A DNA stretch of 36,844 nt, taken from assembly GCA_963169245.1 (NCBI GenBank), contig CAUJEC010000048.1, positions 1-36,844 on the forward strand. The letters run 5' to 3'. Both the position numbers and the translations under genes were made by a program. Shown here piece after piece: positions 23,335-33,453 of the stretch. This DNA comes from Actinomycetota bacterium (GTDB lineage: Bacteria; Actinomycetota; Acidimicrobiia; Acidimicrobiales; Microtrichaceae). A model generated the notes under the pieces. It did no database searches. It saw only the letters and a list, made by a program, of their open reading frames with translations, and had not been told where the DNA came from. How positions within the stretch are numbered: position 1 is the stretch's first letter; each line of letters starts with the position of its first letter.

Positions 23335-23464
23335 CGGCGACAGTCTCCCACAGCACCAGCCCCCACCCCGAGTGACGCAATGGAGGCCCGAGTAACGCGA
23401 ACGCAGCACTGAGTACCGCCAGAGCCCAGCCCCGTGTCAGGGCCGGGCCAAGGGACTCAGATCC

Positions 23465-24511
23465 TCAGAGCATCCCGACGAGGCTGAGTGAGACTTCTTC
23501 AAGTGAGGTGGAGCCGATGATGACGTCGGGATCCGTCGACGTCGGCGTGATGCGGTCGTGCACTCCCCTGGCCGCCGAAATGCCTGCGGCATAGCGGGCA
23601 CGGCGCCGTTCGATGAGCCCATCTCCGCCGACGTCGCGACCAACCGGCGCGCCGGCTGAGTCAGAGTCGTCCTCATACTGGGCCTCAATACCACGCCGCA
23701 GCATGACAAGAGCCTCGGACCGCATCTGTGAGATCCGTGATTCGGTCACACCGAGGAAGCGGGCAAGCTCTGCCGAGGTCTTGTTCTCCATGAAGTAGCC
23801 GATGACCACGAGTCGGTGACGCTCCGGGAGCAGTTCGACAGCGTCGGTCATGTAGGAGCGAAGTTCACGGGCTTCGAGTTCGGTCGATGGTTCCACAGTC
23901 GCCCGATCGGCGAGGATATCGATGACGGTCAGATCCTCGTCATCATGTTCTGAGCTGAGTGAGTCGAATGCGACCACGACGGAGCGGAAGAGCCGGTCAC
24001 GCAGACGGTCGAGTTCCTCACGTGACATGCCGAGTTCGTTTGCAGTCTCTCCAAGGGACGGCACTCGGCCATATCGCCCAGCGAGACTCTGTTCGACCTG
24101 ATCTAGTTGTCGAGCGAGGGCACGCACCGAGCGGGGCGCCCAGTCAGCGGATCGGACAGCGTCGATGATCGCTCCGCGGATTCGTTGTGCTGCATAGCGA
24201 TTGAAGGGTATGCCACGTTCGGGATCAAAGCGGCGGGCGGCCTCGACGAGTCCGAGTGCACCGGCCCGTGCGAGTTCCTCGCGTTCGACATGCCGTGGGA
24301 AATGCACCGCCACCTGGAACACGACGTGGTTGACGAGTGGTAGGTATTCCTCGATGAGCGCCGATGCCTCTGACTTGGAAGGTCCACGCTGGCGGCGACG
24401 ACGTGCACGCAGTTCTGCGAGGGTTGGGACGGTGCTGATAGCCACATCGGTGTCGGTATCGGAACCCGGGGCTCCCGAATACGAACGGCACAGGCCGGAA
24501 AGTTCAGACAT
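23465..24511 (-). CDS. Sigma factor of the FliA/WhiG (sigma-28) family
   Basis: The protein has 348 residues. Sigma region 2 is LPLVNHVVFQVAVHFPRHVEREELARAGALGLVEAARRFDPERGIPFNRYAAQRIRGAIIDAVRSADW, the FliA/WhiG signature. Region 3 (SLGETANELGMSREELDRL) and region 4 (ELLPERHRLVVIGYFMENKTSAELARFLGVTESRISQMRSEALVML) follow. It directs RNA polymerase to TAAA/GCCGATAA-type promoters that serve motility in flagellated bacteria or sporulation in Streptomyces. It carries an unusual extension of about 85 residues after region 4. The start is ATG 24511 with a strong GGAGGAG site. No flagellar gene is in the window. A promoter-like pair for the same sigma class lies just upstream. Confidence 0.93.
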   Translation of the reverse strand: MSELSGLCRSYSGAPGSDTDTDVAISTVPTLAELRARRRRQRGPSKSEASALIEEYLPLVNHVVFQVAVHFPRHVEREELARAGALGLVEAARRFDPERGIPFNRYAAQRIRGAIIDAVRSADWAPRSVRALARQLDQVEQSLAGRYGRVPSLGETANELGMSREELDRLRDRLFRSVVVAFDSLSSEHDDEDLTVIDILADRATVEPSTELEARELRSYMTDAVELLPERHRLVVIGYFMENKTSAELARFLGVTESRISQMRSEALVMLRRGIEAQYEDDSDSAGAPVGRDVGGDGLIERRRARYAAGISAARGVHDRITPTSTDPDVIIGSTSLEEVSLSLVGML

Positions 24512-24545
24512 TGTTGTGCTCCTCCAAGCGCATCTGTTATCTGCT

Positions 24546-24574
24546 TCATCGGCGCGTTCGGGGAGGAACCTTTA
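24546..24574 (-). promoter_or_regulatory. Sigma-28-like promoter upstream of the sigma factor gene
   Basis: On the minus strand TAAA (24574-24571) and GCCGATGA (24553-24546) match the FliA/WhiG -35 and -10 boxes (TAAA and GCCGATAA), with one mismatch and a 17-nt gap. The usual gap is 15-16. The predicted start would be near 24538, about 27 nt before the ATG. Autoregulation is inferred. Confidence 0.45.
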
Positions 24575-24660
24575 GCAATTTCTGAACAAATTTCAGAGAT
24601 TTCTCTCTCCGTGGTCAGCCAGTCAAGACTGTGATCGAAATATCACTCAGAGTGGATAGA

Positions 24661-25752
24661 TCAGGGCTTGGCGACTGCCGTTATGGCGCCACCTTCGAAT
24701 GAGGCGGCTCTGACTCCCCGTCTTGCGAGTTCGTTGAGCATCTCGAGTGTCCCGCCCAGTCCGGCCAACCCCATTACTCCAACAGGTGCGGACCCCCGTG
24801 CCAGCCAGAGAGCGGTGACTGCTGCGGTGGCTGATGCCGCAACCGAGGGTCGATCGAGTGATCCATAGACGACGGTGCGTCTCTCGCCACCCACGTCGCC
24901 ACGCAGTTCCACTCGAAGTGCTCCGACCCCACCATCCTCGGGTGGTGGCAGGAGAACAGGGAACGGTGCAAGCGCCCGATCTCTTCGCGTGGCGCCGATA
25001 CGAGAGGTGATGCGGTCCGCATCGACGAAATGTGGAGCCAGAAGCAGTGGATCGACAAGCGCTGCGCGGTAGCAGTCGCGACCACCGATGGGGTCCGGAA
25101 ACCAGAGCAGTTCCCTACCGGAGAACCCCGGACGACGGGTCCACTCCTTGGAGCGCAACTCAAGTGCTGTACCTCGCAGGGCCCGTAGGCGGGACCGGGC
25201 ACAACTCGGTCCACCGGCGCCAACTCGTCCAACGTGGACCTCATCGACCCGGTCGAAGAGGTCGGCGGCGTGACTCGCGAGCAGACAGGACAATCCAGGG
25301 GACATGGTCGCTCCGAGAGCAACAGTCACCCCCTGACCACGGGCGTCAGTGTCGAGGGTGAGTAGTTCTTCGACCTCGGCGAGATCATCGGAGGTGGAGA
25401 TGACATGGCTCTGTCCTGATATCGCCTGACGGGCAAGCGCGAACTGGGACTCGGACTCCCTGGCGAGGATGACTATGTCGGTGTCATCACCCGGTGCCCA
25501 ACTCTCGGTCGTGTCATCGATCACCCGTAGGTCGTGACCGAAGCTTCCACGCAGGACCTTCGCCCGCTCCGGCCGGCGTGTGACCAATACGATTCGCGAT
25601 GGACGAACCCATGGGTCTGAGATGTGGGTGAGTAGTTCCCGCGCGATTCTGGCACCCAGTACTCCCCCACCTACCACGGCAACCGAGGGGGCCTCGATGG
25701 GAATCATTGACGGAGCAGCCTGGGGGCTAGAGCCGCCTGATGCTGGGTCCAT
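24661..25752 (-). CDS. Rossmann-fold dehydrogenase-like protein
   Basis: The protein has 363 residues from ATG 25752. The N-terminal nucleotide-binding motif is VAVVGGGVLGARIARELL, followed by RIVLVTRRPERAKVLRGSFG and DIVILARESESQFALAR. The fold suggests an NAD(P)-dependent saccharopine-dehydrogenase-like enzyme. The central part has GATMSPGLSCLLASHAADLFDRVDEVHVGRVGAGG, also typical of that group, and the C-terminus ends in VMGLAGLGGTLEMLNELARRGVRAASFEGG. The reaction is not identifiable. The ATG overlaps the stop of a 45-residue gene by one base, indicating translational coupling and deciding the start over the ATG at 25785, which lies inside that gene. Confidence 0.75.
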   Translation of the reverse strand: MDPASGGSSPQAAPSMIPIEAPSVAVVGGGVLGARIARELLTHISDPWVRPSRIVLVTRRPERAKVLRGSFGHDLRVIDDTTESWAPGDDTDIVILARESESQFALARQAISGQSHVISTSDDLAEVEELLTLDTDARGQGVTVALGATMSPGLSCLLASHAADLFDRVDEVHVGRVGAGGPSCARSRLRALRGTALELRSKEWTRRPGFSGRELLWFPDPIGGRDCYRAALVDPLLLAPHFVDADRITSRIGATRRDRALAPFPVLLPPPEDGGVGALRVELRGDVGGERRTVVYGSLDRPSVAASATAAVTALWLARGSAPVGVMGLAGLGGTLEMLNELARRGVRAASFEGGAITAVAKP

Positions 25753-25889
25753 CAGCGGAGTTCTGCGCCTTCGAGGGGACGCCATCCACCCTGTTCGGGT
25801 TCATTGGCCGGACCACCGATCAGGCGAACGAGTAGCCCTCCGAGGACTCCGAGGGCGAGCGCCATAACTGCTCGTATCAGACCACCCAT
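25752..25889 (-). CDS. 45-residue membrane peptide upstream of the dehydrogenase-like gene
   Basis: ATG 25889 follows GGAGCAACG, and TGA at 25752-25754 overlaps the next gene start (TGATG). The peptide has one hydrophobic helix (LIRAVMALALGVLGGLLVRLI, residues 4-24) and a polar tail ending LEGAELR. It is too short to be seen by usual gene calls. The family is not recognised. The arrangement with the downstream gene suggests an operon and perhaps a membrane anchor or regulator for that protein. Confidence 0.65.
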   Translation of the reverse strand: MGGLIRAVMALALGVLGGLLVRLIGGPANEPEQGGWRPLEGAELR

Positions 25890-25930
25890 CGTTGCTCCTT
25901 TAGGCCCGCGACAGGGGCCTTACATTCGCT

Positions 25931-25960
25931 GAACGACATCCCGTTGAACGACATCCCGTT
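25931..25960. repeat. Exact tandem duplication of 15 bp
   Basis: GAACGACATCCCGTT occurs twice in tandem downstream of the tRNA-Ile 3' end. No secondary structure explains it. Confidence 0.85.
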
Positions 25961-25980
25961 GTGTCACGGTTCGGTTCTTG

Positions 25981-26054
<74 letters not shown>

Positions 26055-26106
26055 GCAGCATCCAACGATCCTCAAAGGTTCGCTGTTAGCTCGGCGGTCG
26101 GCCACA

Positions 26107-26553
26107 TTACTCCACGTTGTCTTGTTGTATCGACTCGCGGACCGGCCGGGCCGATTCCTCCTCTATCACCGACACCCAGATCCCGCCCATGATGTCGCTA
26201 GCAAGGTTGAAGATGAACGTCGCGAGCACCGTTGAGAGCACAAACCCGATGCACATCAGAAACGAGATGATTCCGAGTTGACGGAAGATGAAACCGCCGT
26301 CGATCTTCCAATCACGCAGCGACAGTGACGAATTGACGAAGTTCTCGAGACTGGCGACGGTTCCGGCGTTGGTGATCACAGACCACATGATCGCCGCTGC
26401 GATCATCGTCACGACCCACATGCACAATGCGAGCAGGGTCGAGAGCTTGAGGATGGACCAGGGGTCCACGTGGCGGATCAGGCGCCTGACCTTCCTCGCT
26501 TCGAATCTCTGGCGCCTGTATCCCATGGTGCGACGCGCCTGTGTTGTTGTCAC
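26107..26553 (-). CDS. DUF3566 membrane protein downstream of gyrA
   Basis: The protein has 148 residues. The segment VDPWSILKLSTLLALCMWVVTMIAAAIMW is the family hallmark (VDPWSV-LK-S), followed by a loop and a second helix LGIISFLMCIGFVLSTVLATFIFNL, then DIMGGIWVSVIEE. DUF3566 genes usually lie next to gyrA in Actinobacteria; the function is unknown. There are two transmembrane helices with both ends probably in the cytoplasm. The start is GTG 26553, with a TAGAAT -10 box 6 nt before it and no Shine-Dalgarno, so the mRNA is probably leaderless. tRNA-Ile follows at 52 bp. Confidence 0.88.
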   Translation of the reverse strand: MTTTQARRTMGYRRQRFEARKVRRLIRHVDPWSILKLSTLLALCMWVVTMIAAAIMWSVITNAGTVASLENFVNSSLSLRDWKIDGGFIFRQLGIISFLMCIGFVLSTVLATFIFNLASDIMGGIWVSVIEEESARPVRESIQQDNVE

Positions 26554-26559
26554 GGGCGG

Positions 26560-26565
26560 ATTCTA
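26560..26565 (-). promoter_or_regulatory. -10 box of a leaderless promoter for the DUF3566 gene
   Basis: TAGAAT on the minus strand lies 6 nt before the GTG at 26553, and no ribosome site is present. The -35 region is not consensus. Confidence 0.5.
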
Positions 26566-26661
26566 CTGTCGGGGTCGGGACCGACCATGCACCCAGCGGC
26601 TGTAGGTCCACTCACAGACAATCGCACTGGTGCTCGCCTCGCTTCACTCTCGGTCATCGAC

Positions 26662-26964
26662 TCACCCTTGGTCTCCGTCTCCAACGCGGGCGGCGGCTGT
26701 TGCGTCGGCACCCCGATAGGCGATCCGGATCTGGGTCGCCCCGTCATCTCTGGTCGTCATGGATGTGAGCTCTGCTGCGTTCGCCCTGGCCACATCTCGG
26801 GCCAACTCGGGCTGCGCGGCGGAGGCCAGCGCAACTACATCCGCGATCGACTCGGCTCGCGCCTCGACTATCAGCCCTCGACCGGCGTTTGCCAGGGCAA
26901 CGAAGGTCGCGTTCACCAGAACCAGAAAGACGATGACGATCGGCAATACCGATCCCCGTTCCAA
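26662..26964 (-). CDS. TadE-like small secreted or pilus-assembly protein
   Basis: About 100 residues are predicted from TTG 26964. The segment RGSVLPIVIVFLVLVNATFVALANAGRGLIVEARAESIADVVALASAA has the arrangement of actinobacterial TadE-like proteins: RGS, one hydrophobic helix, then an Ala-rich, Asp-Ala helix (QAAAD-like). The family is usually encoded in Tad pilus clusters, but here it lies alone directly after gyrA. The frame is the same as gyrA, continuing from the codon after its stop, so the start is uncertain; CTG 26992 is an alternative. It may be a single-gene descendant of a longer family member. The exact role is not established. Confidence 0.55.
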   Translation of the reverse strand: MERGSVLPIVIVFLVLVNATFVALANAGRGLIVEARAESIADVVALASAAQPELARDVARANAAELTSMTTRDDGATQIRIAYRGADATAAARVGDGDQG

Positions 26965-26997
26965 CCCTCGAGCGCGGTGCTCAGTCCTCAGAGTCGC

Positions 26998-29715
26998 TCA
27001 GTCCTCAGCGTCGCCATCTGCGCTCGAGGAGGAGTCGGACTCGGACTCGACCTGAGCTGATGGGTCAACCCCGCCGGAGTCGCTCTCGATTGAGACAGCC
27101 TCGGTTGAGACTGCGTCGGTGCCATCGGCTTCGGTTGAATCGTTCTCGGTGACATCGGCTTCGGATGCATCCTCGTCATCACCGTTGGAGAACATCCGGG
27201 CTACGGACGCAACCTTTGATCCCTCGGTCAGGTTCATGACACGAACACCCGTCGCCGAACGGCCCTGCACCGAAACCGATCCTGCCCGTGTCTTGATCAG
27301 CGTCCCTGCGTCGTTGATCAACAGGAGCGCGTCATCGTCACCCACGAGGAAAGCGCTGACCAGATGGCCCTTGTCGCCGTGCAGACCATGAGCCCTCACA
27401 CCCTGTCCGCCCCGGCCGTGACGTGTGAACTCGCTTGTCGCTGTTCGCTTGCCGTAACCACCGTCGGTGATTGTCAACAGTCGATGTTCGAAGAGTTGGT
27501 GCGACTCGCCCGAGCCGTCATCGACCATCTCGATGTTGTCGGCGCCAACGACTCGGTCACCAGCGCGCAGGCGGATTCCCCTGACTCCGGCAGCAGCACG
27601 ACCCATGGGTCGGACGTCATGTCCCGAGAAGCGTATGCACTGGCCCTTCTCCGAGACAATGAGGATGTCATCTATCCCAGAGGTCGGCATGACCCGGACA
27701 AGCTCGTCACCGTCGCGCAGGTTGATCGCGATGAGACCATCGGCTCGACCGTTGTCATACGCGTTGAACATGGTCTTTTTGACCTGACCCTCACGGGTCA
27801 CGAAGAACAGGTAGCGGTGCGTCTCATAGTCACGGGTGTCGATGATCGTCTGGATCTTCTCATCCGGGGCGAGCCTCAACAGGTTGACGATCGCAAGACC
27901 CTGAGCCGTGCGATCCCGCATGGGGATCTGGTGCGCCTTGAGCCGGTAGACCTTGCCACGGTTGGAGAAGAACAACAGATACGCGTGCGCCGAGGTCGAG
28001 ACGATGTCAGTCACGTAGTCCTCGTCCTTGAGGCTCGCGCCGGCGACTCCCCTGCCGCCTCGCTCCTGCATACGGAAGGCGTCTGTGGTGACCGTCTTGA
28101 TGTACCCGCGTGAGGTCATCACGACTACAACATCCTCATCGTCGATGAGGTCCTCGATGTCGAGTTCGCCGGGGTCGTGCTCGAGTGTCGTCCGGCGCGG
28201 TGTGGCGAATTCGTCTTTGATCGCGGACATCTCGTCGTGGATGACCCCACGCAGAACCGCTTCATCGGCAAGTATCGACTCGAGGTAGGCGATGGTCCTA
28301 CGAAGCTGTTCCATCTCCTCTTCAAGGCGCTCTCGTCCGAGTCGAGTGAGTGTGGACAGGCGCATATCGACGATCTCGGTCGCCTGAATCTCACTGAACC
28401 CGAACGCGTCTCCCTGAAGGGCGATGATCGCAGACGCTCGATCCGCCGAAGCCCTGATCGCAGCAATGATCTCGTCGATAAGATCGAGTGCCTTGAGGAA
28501 ACCCTCGACGATGTGAGCACGACGCTGCGCCTTGTCGAGGCGATAGCGGGTTCGTCTCTCGATGACCTCCACCTGGTGGTCGAGGTAGCAGGCGAGCGCG
28601 TCACGCAGATTCAGCGTGCGAGGAACACCATCGACGAGAGCCACGAAGTTCGTGGCGAAACTGCTCTGGAGCGGAGTGTGCTTGTAGAGGTTGTTCAACA
28701 ACACGTTCGCGGGTGTGTCGCGCTTGAGTTCGATGACGAGTCGTGTCTCGCCACGCGAACGCTCGTTGCGGGTTTCGCGAATTCCCTCGATCACCTTTGC
28801 GTTGGCGAGCTCCGCGATCTTCTCCTCGATGGCCTCTACCGAGGTCTGATACGGGATTTCGGTGATCACGATCTGATCGCTTCGTGGACCTTCGACGATC
28901 TCGGCCTTCGCGCGGATCTTCACCGACCCCCGACCGGTTCGTGCGGCGGAGATGATGCCACTGCGCCCCATGATCCGACCCCCTGTTGGGAAGTCGGGAC
29001 CCTTGACGAACTGCATCAGATCATCTGGTGTGGCATCCGGGTTAGCAAGTAGATGCAGTGCAGCGTCGATGACCTCGCCAAGGTTGTGCGGTGGGATGTT
29101 GGTCGCCATACCCACGGCGATTCCCTGAGATCCGTTCACCAACAGGTTGGGGAACCGGCTCGGCAGCACCGTCGGCTCCTCTGTTGAGCCGTCGAAGTTG
29201 GCGGTGAAATCGACTGTGTCCTCGTCGATGTCAGCGAGCATGTGCATCGCGAGGCTCGTGAGGCGACACTCGGTGTAGCGATAGGCGGCTGGGGGGTCCG
29301 ACGGCGAACCGAAGTTGCCGTGGGGGTCGATGAGGGGATGGCGCAGCGAGAAATCCTGGCCCATCCTCACAAGCGCGTCATAGACCGACTGGTCACCATG
29401 GGGGTGATACTTGCCGAGCACATCACCGACGACGGTTGCGCATTTTCGATGGTTGCGATCGGGCCGCAGCCCTCCCTCGTGCATGGCCCAGAGGATCCGA
29501 CGGTGAACTGGTTTGAAACCGTCGCGCGCGTCGGGGAGTGCCCGGGCGACGATAACCGACATGGCGTAGTCGAGGAACGACTGCTCCATCTCGGTCTGGA
29601 TCTCGATGGGTTCTATCGTGCCGGCGGTGGTCAGCGACGCCGCCTCGGTCGACTCTTCCCCGGTCGGCTCATCGTCCGCGGGTGAGGATTCAGATGGTGG
29701 TGTTTCGTCGCTCAT
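26998..29715 (-). CDS. gyrA: DNA gyrase subunit A
   Basis: This 905-residue protein is the breakage-reunion subunit. Motifs are AMSVIVARALPDARDGFKPVHRRIL, HPHGDQSVYDALVRM (quinolone-determining region), catalytic Tyr Y147 in AAYRYTE, and the C-terminal pinwheel with GyrA-box-like QERGGRGVAG and later HGRGGQGV. With GyrB it introduces negative supercoils using ATP. Gln109 lies at the E. coli Ser83 position; Asp113 matches Asp87. The last 64 residues form a low-complexity acidic Ser/Glu/Asp/Thr tail (26998-27192). The ATG at 29715 lies 39 bp after gyrB, so both are co-transcribed. Confidence 0.98.
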   Translation of the reverse strand: MSDETPPSESSPADDEPTGEESTEAASLTTAGTIEPIEIQTEMEQSFLDYAMSVIVARALPDARDGFKPVHRRILWAMHEGGLRPDRNHRKCATVVGDVLGKYHPHGDQSVYDALVRMGQDFSLRHPLIDPHGNFGSPSDPPAAYRYTECRLTSLAMHMLADIDEDTVDFTANFDGSTEEPTVLPSRFPNLLVNGSQGIAVGMATNIPPHNLGEVIDAALHLLANPDATPDDLMQFVKGPDFPTGGRIMGRSGIISAARTGRGSVKIRAKAEIVEGPRSDQIVITEIPYQTSVEAIEEKIAELANAKVIEGIRETRNERSRGETRLVIELKRDTPANVLLNNLYKHTPLQSSFATNFVALVDGVPRTLNLRDALACYLDHQVEVIERRTRYRLDKAQRRAHIVEGFLKALDLIDEIIAAIRASADRASAIIALQGDAFGFSEIQATEIVDMRLSTLTRLGRERLEEEMEQLRRTIAYLESILADEAVLRGVIHDEMSAIKDEFATPRRTTLEHDPGELDIEDLIDDEDVVVVMTSRGYIKTVTTDAFRMQERGGRGVAGASLKDEDYVTDIVSTSAHAYLLFFSNRGKVYRLKAHQIPMRDRTAQGLAIVNLLRLAPDEKIQTIIDTRDYETHRYLFFVTREGQVKKTMFNAYDNGRADGLIAINLRDGDELVRVMPTSGIDDILIVSEKGQCIRFSGHDVRPMGRAAAGVRGIRLRAGDRVVGADNIEMVDDGSGESHQLFEHRLLTITDGGYGKRTATSEFTRHGRGGQGVRAHGLHGDKGHLVSAFLVGDDDALLLINDAGTLIKTRAGSVSVQGRSATGVRVMNLTEGSKVASVARMFSNGDDEDASEADVTENDSTEADGTDAVSTEAVSIESDSGGVDPSAQVESESDSSSSADGDAED

Positions 29716-29754
29716 TCAATGATCCGTTTCTGCGGCTTTGTCGTCACGACCCGC

Positions 29755-31918
<2,164 letters not shown>

Positions 31919-32272
31919 TTACTCCGGCAACCTCTGATTTCGGTTCGAAACTCGGCGTGTACGAGCGACTGTTACGCGTATTTCCGTGACGAAGGTTCCG
32001 CCGCATATCTCATTCGATGCGTTGATCAGATCCGCGCGCATCATATGCAGATGATCTGAGATGGCGGGGTCATCAACATCGATTACTAGGACGGAGTCCC
32101 TCAACCCACGAAGGTGACAGTGATCGGCGAGGCCTGATCCGAGCAACTGGGTCCAGTGTCGTTCGAGGACCGCTAGCGAATCCGGTCTGGCTAGACCGAG
32201 TCTGGCGGATACAACCTCGACCGATGATGCGATTGGAGTCGGTCCCTTTGGGCGACGGTCCTGGAGGAACAC
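31919..32272 (-). CDS. dciA: DUF721 protein, DciA-like helicase-loading factor
   Basis: The protein has 117 residues, with the DUF721 pattern LAVLERHWTQLLGSGLADHCHLRGLRDSVLVIDVDDPAISDHLHMMRADLI. DciA proteins load or regulate the replicative helicase DnaB in bacteria without DnaC or DnaI, and in Actinobacteria the gene stands between recF and gyrB as here. The start is GTG 32272, with AGGA about 8 nt upstream. It lies 36 bp after recF, so it is part of the same operon. The C-terminal tail (RVSNRNQRLPE) is short. Confidence 0.85.
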   Translation of the reverse strand: MFLQDRRPKGPTPIASSVEVVSARLGLARPDSLAVLERHWTQLLGSGLADHCHLRGLRDSVLVIDVDDPAISDHLHMMRADLINASNEICGGTFVTEIRVTVARTRRVSNRNQRLPE

Positions 32273-32308
32273 GAACAGATCCTAGTTCGGGCGTCGGTCT
32301 AGAGGACC

Positions 32309-33394
32309 CTACAGCGTACGTTCAGTGATGGTGCCCTCTGCGACCATCAGAAGCTGATTCGTGTGAACGGTGGACGGTGGCTCGGTTGCAGTGGTGAGGA
32401 TCCTCTGACCATCGGGCAAGGAAGCCAGAAGTGCTTCCGCTCGGTTGTCGTCGAGTTCGGAGAACACGTCATCGAGGAGAAGTATCGGCGACGAACCGTG
32501 GATCCCGGCCAGAAGCCTGTGCCCCGCCACGCGCAGTGCCAACGCGAGTGTGCGTTGTTCCCCCTGGGACGCGTGTGTTCGAGCCGGCATGTCACCAAGA
32601 CTGATTGTGACATCGTCGCGGTGAGGTCCAACCAGAGTCACGCCTCGTCGAAGGTCATCCTCACGCGACGCGACGAGCGACTCCTTAAGTCCTCGCTCCC
32701 TCCAGGACGACGCATAATGGAGCACCACCTCGGCTTCATATCCGGCTATGTCCCGGTATGCCTTGGTGACCAGCGGCGTCAGATCGTCGATGAGTCCCTG
32801 ACGCAACACCGAAAGTCGCTCGCCACTATCCGCGAGCTGGTGATCCCAGACGTCGAGGGTGGCCGATGCGGATGTGTCGAGTCGTCCACGCACCTGTTTC
32901 AGGAGGGCGTTGCGTTGGCGCAGACTGCGTTCGAAGCCGGCCTTGACCGGTTCGTTGCGGGAATCCATCGATACGACAAGACCGTCGATGAGAGATCTAC
33001 GAAGGCCTGGACCCCCTTTGATCAGTTCCAGATCGGTGGGAGCGAAGGCCGTCACCAATACGACATCGGTCAGATCCGAGGTCCGAGCGAGCCTCTGGCG
33101 GTTCAATAGGACTCTGTTCCTACCACTGCGGTTGATCTCCGCCTCGACTAGTGCCTCTCGACCATTTCGGTCGAGTTGGGCTCTGACGACCGCAGAATCC
33201 GCACCACGTCTGATCATGGCGTCAATCGGCGCAGATCTGAACGAGTCGAGTTGTGCCGCGTAGCCGATCGCCTCGAGAAGGTTCGACTTTCCTACCCCAT
33301 TGGGTCCCAGGATCACACAGGTACCGTCGGTGAAAGAAAGATCCAACTCCCCATAGGACCTGAAGTCCCTGAGCCAGAGTCGACGAATCAGCAC
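32309..33394 (-). CDS. recF: DNA replication and repair protein RecF
   Basis: The protein has 361 residues. The N-terminal SMC-like ATPase head has the start IRRLWLRDFRSYGELDLSF, Walker A GPNGVGKSNLLEAI, the RecF-type LARTSDL and AFAPTDLELIKGGPGLRR, signature HASQGEQRTLALALR, and Walker B ILLLDDVFSELDDNRAEALL. It binds DNA gaps and helps load RecA. The start is GTG 33394, with AGG upstream. It is located after dnaN, 59 bp away. Its presence in the dnaA-dnaN-recF-gyrB series is standard. Confidence 0.97.
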   Translation of the reverse strand: MLIRRLWLRDFRSYGELDLSFTDGTCVILGPNGVGKSNLLEAIGYAAQLDSFRSAPIDAMIRRGADSAVVRAQLDRNGREALVEAEINRSGRNRVLLNRQRLARTSDLTDVVLVTAFAPTDLELIKGGPGLRRSLIDGLVVSMDSRNEPVKAGFERSLRQRNALLKQVRGRLDTSASATLDVWDHQLADSGERLSVLRQGLIDDLTPLVTKAYRDIAGYEAEVVLHYASSWRERGLKESLVASREDDLRRGVTLVGPHRDDVTISLGDMPARTHASQGEQRTLALALRVAGHRLLAGIHGSSPILLLDDVFSELDDNRAEALLASLPDGQRILTTATEPPSTVHTNQLLMVAEGTITERTL

Positions 33395-33453
33395 CTCAGA
33401 TCAGACCTGCTGATTTCACAGGGCCCAGAGTGTAGGGCCGACACTGTCACGAT

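Noticed and set aside
25905-25921. GGCCC/GGGCC hairpin upstream of the small membrane peptide, considered as a riboswitch or terminator.
   Set aside because: The stem is short, lacks a T-run and has no recognisable riboswitch core.
28177-29052. A 291-codon plus-strand frame opposite gyrA.
   Set aside because: It is an antisense shadow of a highly conserved coding sequence.
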